A DNA stretch of 64,000 bases from Hypoxylon rubiginosum (lineage: Eukaryota > Ascomycota > Sordariomycetes > Xylariales > Hypoxylaceae). This document shows, piece by piece, positions 59,149 to 64,000 of the stretch. The position numbers were made by a program, and so were the translations under genes. The notes under the pieces are model-generated. The model was not told the origin of the DNA, made no database searches, and saw nothing but the letters and a program-made list of their open reading frames with translations. The DNA is taken from the NCBI GenBank assembly GCA_902806565.1, contig CADCXA010000016.1, forward strand, positions 1,302,001 through 1,366,000, read 5' to 3'. Positions within the stretch are counted from its first letter, which is position 1; every line of letters starts with the position of its first letter.

Positions 59149-60582
59149 ATGAGCGGATTGGCCGATAACCATCATGTTAATAGCGCTGCAGAAGGCAGCA
59201 AGAAAGCAGAGGCTCGGAACAATGCGCAGATTTCTATTGCCATTGTAGGTGGTGGCGTCGTCGGTGTGGTCTTAGCTCTTGGGCTCCTACATCGAGGCGT
59301 CCAGGTAGTCCTTTACGAGCGGGCATCTAACTTCCACGATGTCGGGGCCGGCATCGCATTTACGGAAGTTGCTAGAAAATGTATGTTTCTCCTAAACCCG
59401 GCAATATTAGAGTCTATGAAGAGAGTTGGCGTCCCTCAGAAAAACCCCTTTGACGAGTACTGGGACGGGTACCACCACACCGGCGGTTATGCTCTCAAGA
59501 CTGCAAATAACAACATCGGAGATCCCGAGGGAACCTCGAGCAGGCTACTATTCAAGCGATACAATCGTCAGCTCGCTTTCTGGGGCTGCCTACGCGCACA
59601 GTTCGTCGAAGATCTCTCCCGCGCCTTGCCTCCAGGTGTCGTCCATTTCAACAAGGAACTCGTCGATTATTCCGACTCCCCGTCCTCGAAATCCGTCACT
59701 CTCCGCTTCGCCGACGGCTCCGTCAGCACCGCCGACGCACTCATCGGATGCGACGGCCTGCGCAGCCGCGTGCGCGCACAGCTCCTGGCCGCCGAGGCTC
59801 CCCTCGCCGTGAACCCGACGTACGCACACAAGCGGTGCTACCGCACCGTGGTCCCCACGTCCGACGGCGAACGGGTCCTCGGAACACGCAAGGCCAACGA
59901 CCAGTGCATGCACGTCGGCCCGGGGGCCCACATCGTCACGTACCCGGTCGGGGAGAGGATGCTGAACGTCGTCGTCTTCCTCGCGGACGACGGCGACTGG
60001 CCGGACCTCGACCGCAGCACGAAGGCCCCGGGCAGGCGGGAGGACGTGCTGCGCGCGCTCGAGGGCTGGGGCCCCGCCGCCAGGGGCCTGGCCGCGCTTC
60101 TGCCGCCGCGAGAGCTGACGGTCTGGGGCATCTTCGACATGTGCGAACACCCGGCGCCGTACTACGCGCGGGGCAGGGTGTGTCTAGCCGGCGACGCGGC
60201 GCACGCGAGCGCGCCGTATCACGGCGCCGGGGCGGGCTTCGGAATCGAGGATGCGCTGGTCCTGGCGACGGCGTTAGAGGAAGTACTGGAGACGCTGAAT
60301 GGCGCCGAGGGAGGTGAAAAGTCCAAGGCGGAGGCAATCGGAACTGCGTTCCAGGCCTTCAACCAGGTTCGATATGCGCGGACGCAGTGGCTGGTTAGGA
60401 GCTCGAGGGAGACGGGGGATATCTTCGAGTGGAGGTATCCCGGGACCGGGATGGACTCGGCCAAGTGTCTGGCGGAGCTGGATGAGCGGTTTAAGGTCAT
60501 TTGGGATTTTGACGTCGACGGTATGATAGAAGAGTCGAGGGCTGTGTACCATCGACTGCTGGCAGGGAAAGGCATAAGTTGA
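59149..60582 (+). CDS. FAD-dependent aromatic monooxygenase (salicylate hydroxylase-like)
   Basis: Intronless, 477 residues. The ATG at 59149 is used because the upstream extension has only a non-AUG codon. The Rossmann motif GGGVVGVVLALGL lies at 34-46, after a 28-residue polar N-terminus. A dual-function DG motif occurs in IGCDGLRSRVRAQL (about 200), and the FAD-phosphate GD motif is CLAGDAAHASAPYHGAGAG with Asp349. This is the full set for group A flavin monooxygenases. The wording (GAGIAFTEVARK, PYHGAGAGFGIEDALVL) fits fungal salicylate hydroxylase-type enzymes (FAD-binding-3 family) that hydroxylate or oxidatively decarboxylate aromatic acids with NAD(P)H. The real substrate could equally be a polyketide-derived aromatic. 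The middle of the gene (59.7-60.2 kb) is very GC-rich, which produces long antisense frames without meaning. Confidence 0.88.
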   Translation: MSGLADNHHVNSAAEGSKKAEARNNAQISIAIVGGGVVGVVLALGLLHRGVQVVLYERASNFHDVGAGIAFTEVARKCMFLLNPAILESMKRVGVPQKNPFDEYWDGYHHTGGYALKTANNNIGDPEGTSSRLLFKRYNRQLAFWGCLRAQFVEDLSRALPPGVVHFNKELVDYSDSPSSKSVTLRFADGSVSTADALIGCDGLRSRVRAQLLAAEAPLAVNPTYAHKRCYRTVVPTSDGERVLGTRKANDQCMHVGPGAHIVTYPVGERMLNVVVFLADDGDWPDLDRSTKAPGRREDVLRALEGWGPAARGLAALLPPRELTVWGIFDMCEHPAPYYARGRVCLAGDAAHASAPYHGAGAGFGIEDALVLATALEEVLETLNGAEGGEKSKAEAIGTAFQAFNQVRYARTQWLVRSSRETGDIFEWRYPGTGMDSAKCLAELDERFKVIWDFDVDGMIEESRAVYHRLLAGKGIS

Positions 60583-61252
60583 CCCTTGCGCTACTTTACC
60601 CCTGAACTGACTAGAAGCACGGTAGTAATAACTTCAAAATACTACGGAATTGAGGTTAATCTAACAAATAGGCGTTCATACGGGACTCGCATAGCACTAC
60701 GTGTATCGCACGCTTTTTTTTTTTAAAAAAAATTTTTGTATTTCTATTACGCGTGACGACAACGGGTGGCTCATCAACTGTGCCACCTTCGGCATGCGTT
60801 ATCTACGTCTCTTCGAGAGGCCGCCCGTCCTGCGCCCTATTGTAAAGGCTGGGAGATAAGCATTTCCTAAAGGGAAAGGAGGCGAAGAGGGGGGTAAGTA
60901 TAATAAGAGCTATTGGCAGTTGGGTAAAACGCCTTGCAGCTTTTATATGCATTAGATACTACCTTACATGGTACCTACATAGCCTCAGGTAATATCGATG
61001 GCCAGTTCTTTATGGGACCAAAATCACCATCAACCCCAGAGAGTCAGCTCTCCTTTTTCCCGCAAATATTCTAAAAGTGCGGAATTACCGATTAGAAACA
61101 ACTATATTGAGAAAGCTAGAGAAGTGCCATAAATCTCTCACATATGAATTAGACATCATCGAACCGAATTAGGCAGCCTGCTGATTCACGAAACCGAGCA
61201 AGACCGATCGAAGCCTCCGACACATCCAACGAATTGCATTTTTCAAGCGATC
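60583..61252. other. Spacer with a T/A homopolymer tract
   Basis: Holds a (T)n(A)n(T)n tract at about 60713-60736 and the promoter region of the HET gene, with TTTTATATG at about 60940. No gene. Confidence 0.4.
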
Positions 61253-63370
61253 ATGACTCAATTCAAGTACGACTCCCTCAATCTCGAGCAGCACGCTTTC
61301 CGACTAGTGCGACTTCAGCAAGGGGTCATCGAAGAAGTTATCAGGTGCGAGCTTGTTCATACAATACGTGACGAGAACGTCATACCATACGAAGCTGTGT
61401 CGTACACATGGGGCTCAACAGAGAAGACGGACGCTATTTATATACAAGGAGCAACATTAGACGTTACTCGAAACCTCTTCCTCATCCTCCACGACCTCCG
61501 GTACTCGAAAGTAGATCGCTATTTGTGGATTGACGCCATTTGCATCAACCAAGACAATGTGCACGAGCGAGGACACCAAGTTCAGCAAATGAAAAGTATA
61601 TACAGTGACGCTGACCGTGTCCTATTCTGCGTCGGTCGACCAACAGGAATGACACGGATTCTTATGTCTTCTCTAGCGGACTTGCAAAATTTGACTAGGG
61701 GCAATAATTGGACAAGTGACGATCCGCGGTGGAATTGGTCTTGGAAAATAGTCCAAGGCAAAATGAAGAGCGAACAGCCTCACTTACGAGACAGCCAACG
61801 CCAGGGACTGGAATACTTACTAGCGCAATCTTGGTTCCGTCGTGTGTGGATTCTTCAAGAAGTCGGTAATGCTAAGGCCGCTACAGTATATTGCGGCCGC
61901 GAATCCATTCCAGCACGCGTCTTTTCTATTAGTCCACAACTGCTCGGAGTCCAGCCCAACTCGCATTGCCAAGCCGTCCTTGAGTTAATGCCAGGCCCAT
62001 TAAGGAAGCGATCTGGACAAGATAAAGATTATGACCTTTATTCACTTCTTCAAAAGTTTTCTGAAGCAGAAGCGCAGGACGATCGAGATAAAGTGTACGC
62101 ACTCCTTGGTTTGTGCAGAGACTCAGAAGCTAGTCGGTTCGTCCCAGATTACGAGAAAACCGTTCAAGAAGTCATTCACCAAACGATTTCCCATATATAT
62201 CCCCGTTATATGCGTATCATTCCAGAAGCTCCATATATTACTATGGATGACTTCCTTGCTAAATTGCCGATTCTTGATACGGAAATGTTTGGCTAGTCCA
62301 TAGAGCCCACAGATTTAAGGGATGATACTCTTATATTGTCTTTCCTCAAGCACCATGCGCACCATATTAATATCACTGTGGAAAATGTTCCCGCTTTGAA
62401 ACGACAGGGGCAGTTCGGAGTACAACTCTTAAAAATATTACTACGTGCGCATGGGAACAAAATTGCAATTGAGGCGATTGATGAGGTGGCTCTGGGTGCC
62501 TGCAACAAGACAACAGACGAGTATAATGAGACGTCGTTATTAGCAGCGGTGATGCACGGATACTTAGAAGCCGTCCAGTTGCTTTTACGCTTTGGTCCGG
62601 ATCCTGAGGTTCGGGATCAAGATGGCGACACGCTACTACTGTTAGCAACACGAAAGAGAGGCCTGGAAATTGTCCGACTGCTTCTAAATTATAGCGCAGA
62701 CATCGAGGCAAGAGACAAGTGTGGCCGAACATCACTATCATTAGCAGCACAACATGGTAGTTTGGAAGTTTGCCAACTGCTTCTAAATTCTGGTGCAGAC
62801 TTGCAGGCAAGAGACAAGCCTGGTCAAACACCGCTGTCATTGGCAGCACAACATGGTCACTTTGAAGTTTGCCAACTACTTCTAGCTTCCGGTGCATACA
62901 TCAACGCGAAAGACAAGAATGACGATACGCCATTGTCATTGGCCGTAGAGTCTTGTTATTCGAAAGCTAACAGGATGTGGCCATCCTCTGAGGCTAGTTA
63001 TTTCGAAGAGTTAAGGCTAGTTATATATGTCACGGTTGTCTGGCTATTTCTTGAGTCTGGTGCAGACATCGAAGCAGGATACGAGAATGGCCTGTACTCG
63101 TTAGGGATATTGGAATATCTAGCAACCATTCGGCGATTTTGGAAGCCTATGTCCACGCCCGTGCGCCAGAAGAATTTTAACTACGCAGAAGTTTGTCGGC
63201 TACTTCTAGAGTTCGGTGCAAATATTGAAGCGAGAAACAAGAATAAAGAGACGCCATGGTCATTGGCGGTGGCAGCAAATTCAGAAGTCTCCCACCAGCT
63301 TCTACGCTTCTGCGCAAATGATAACAAGATGTTAGATCATTTTCGACGCAAATATTGCGTGGCTGAGTGA
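61253..63370 (+). pseudogene. HET-domain/ankyrin-repeat gene split by one in-frame TAG
   Basis: One reading frame runs from 61253 to 63370 (705 codons plus stop) and is interrupted only by TAG at 62294-62296. The first part (347 residues) is a HET domain: YEAVSYTWGS, then LWIDAICINQDN, SIYSDADRVLFCVG, the FRRVWILQEV block and DDRDKVYALLGLC, all standard. After the TAG the same frame continues without a shift into at least five ankyrin units, residues about 430-690, with repeats such as GRTSLSLAAQHGSLEVCQLL. HET-ANK fusions are common in fungi and are linked to non-self recognition and incompatibility-type cell death. No GT-AG intron that I tested removes the TAG while keeping the frame. A C-to-T change in CAG would create it. 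Alternatives are two adjacent genes, or a HET-only product from the first part. The ATG in the second part's frame is not well placed to start an independent protein. Confidence 0.75.
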
Positions 63371-64000
63371 AAATTTTCAGGAGCGCGTTGCTGCTTCCAT
63401 CACCAATCATTAGACACAGCAGTGACGAAGGCACGCTCATCAGCGGTTAGCAGTAGCTCTCCAGGAAGCAAGCCAAATGGTTCCCTATCCTCATAACATG
63501 AAGGTTACAATTTAGAGGCAGGAGTGCGAAGTACTACTATTCTCAAGTGTCTCTAAGAGCACCATTCTCTATTATCGGGAGGACTGTTCCAAATCCTCGG
63601 TTTTATCAAAGCGATCTCGAAATACGTCTCATCGTTTATCGACTCTTCTTAGCAGGCCCGATGGCCTCCCCCTCAAGGAGTTTTTCTCCTCGTAGCATGA
63701 AGCTTTTCCTCGATCTTTTCAAAATTGGCTACCTGGATAGTTGAGGAAGTTGCTAGGGTGGATGATTTTCCTCGGGACATTGTCAATGTGTACATTAACG
63801 CATCTATTCTAGTCACTATATTCGAACTTCAGTATTTTCTTGCCAGGTAATTATTTGCTCGTAGTATTTGTGTTCCGTATCCTCTTCCTTGTGAATTCCA
63901 GGTCCCAAAGGTTATGCTTAGAAGGCATCTTTTTATGGAGTTCTAGTCATCGTGTCATAGATGGTAAGAGTTCAAAGTGGTGAGATTGCTTTTACAGGGA
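63371..64000. other. Right end of window, possible exon running off
   Basis: No gene is identified. A stop-free stretch on the plus strand at about 63700-63845 reads as a moderately hydrophobic peptide (WIVEEVARVDDFPRDIVNVY and on). It could be a fragment of another accessory gene, but it has no start, splice partner or recognisable domain inside the window. Confidence 0.25.

Noticed and set aside
59590..60337. Long antisense and shifted frames (Arg/Pro/Ala-rich) inside the FAD monooxygenase gene
   Set aside because: They are shadows caused by high GC and codon bias of the real gene and have no motif or splice structure.
62214..62296. An intron (GTATCA...GGCTAG) that would remove the TAG in the HET-ANK gene
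   Set aside because: Its 83 nt would shift the frame, and the segment reads as normal coding sequence (MDDFLAKLPILDTEMFG).

Overview
This 64 kb window is nuclear DNA of a filamentous ascomycete (Pezizomycotina, most likely Sordariomycetes). The evidence is short GT-AG introns of about 50-150 nt with CTAAC-like branch sites, pyrimidine-rich leaders, fungal-only families (HET-ankyrin, LIP-type lipase, GH16-CBM1, fungal P450) and long gene-free spacers. The spacers carry many TACCTAGGTA/GGTACCTACC palindromes, a look I associate with Xylariales; that order-level placement is a guess. I rebuilt spliced gene models by hand from reading frame, splice signals and family conservation. Each accepted exon sum is a multiple of three.

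Layout. 2-3 kb: a DapA-family aldolase. 3-9 kb: gene-poor, low-GC sequence ending in an 0.8 kb foldback element whose arms differ mainly by transitions. 9-10.4 kb: a secreted GH16 glycosidase with a C-terminal CBM1 that lacks a normal splice donor. 12.2-15.7 kb: a large SLIP-GC-like GTPase in six exons. 16.4-17.7 kb: a secretory-pathway cytochrome b561-type membrane protein. 19.1-20.7 kb: a three-RRM (Nam8/Csx1/TIA-1-like) RNA-binding protein, followed upstream by 8.8 kb with no recognisable gene, probably including its promoter and long leader. 29.5-35.1 kb: Ecm29, the proteasome adaptor. 36.1-37.8 kb: a UBA-UAS-UIM-UBX Cdc48 adaptor of the UBXN7/Ubx5 type. 38.4-39.9 kb: an amino-acid permease. 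41.8-43.7 kb: an intact six-exon P450. 44.7-46.9 kb: a GCK-III (Ste20-family) kinase. 47.2-48.3 kb: an orphan protein with an acidic tail. 49.8-51.1 kb: mitochondrial NAD isocitrate dehydrogenase subunit 1. 51.8-52.9 kb: another orphan with a doubtful intron. 55.1-56.0 kb: an SDR. 56.2-57.6 kb: a LIP-family lipase. 59.1-60.6 kb: a salicylate-hydroxylase-type FAD monooxygenase. 61.3-63.4 kb: a HET-ankyrin gene split by one in-frame TAG.

How the genes relate. Most are independent housekeeping or regulatory loci. Ecm29 and the UBX protein are adjacent on the same strand and both serve the ubiquitin-proteasome system. The right end (SDR, lipase, FAD monooxygenase, HET-ANK) is more accessory in character, but there is no PKS, NRPS or terpene synthase and no evidence for a biosynthetic cluster. 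I found no tRNA, rRNA or CRISPR. The best candidates for a closer look are the foldback element, the GH16 donor lesion, the HET-ANK amber codon and the fungal SLIP-GC-like GTPase. I do not claim a new defence or mobile system.
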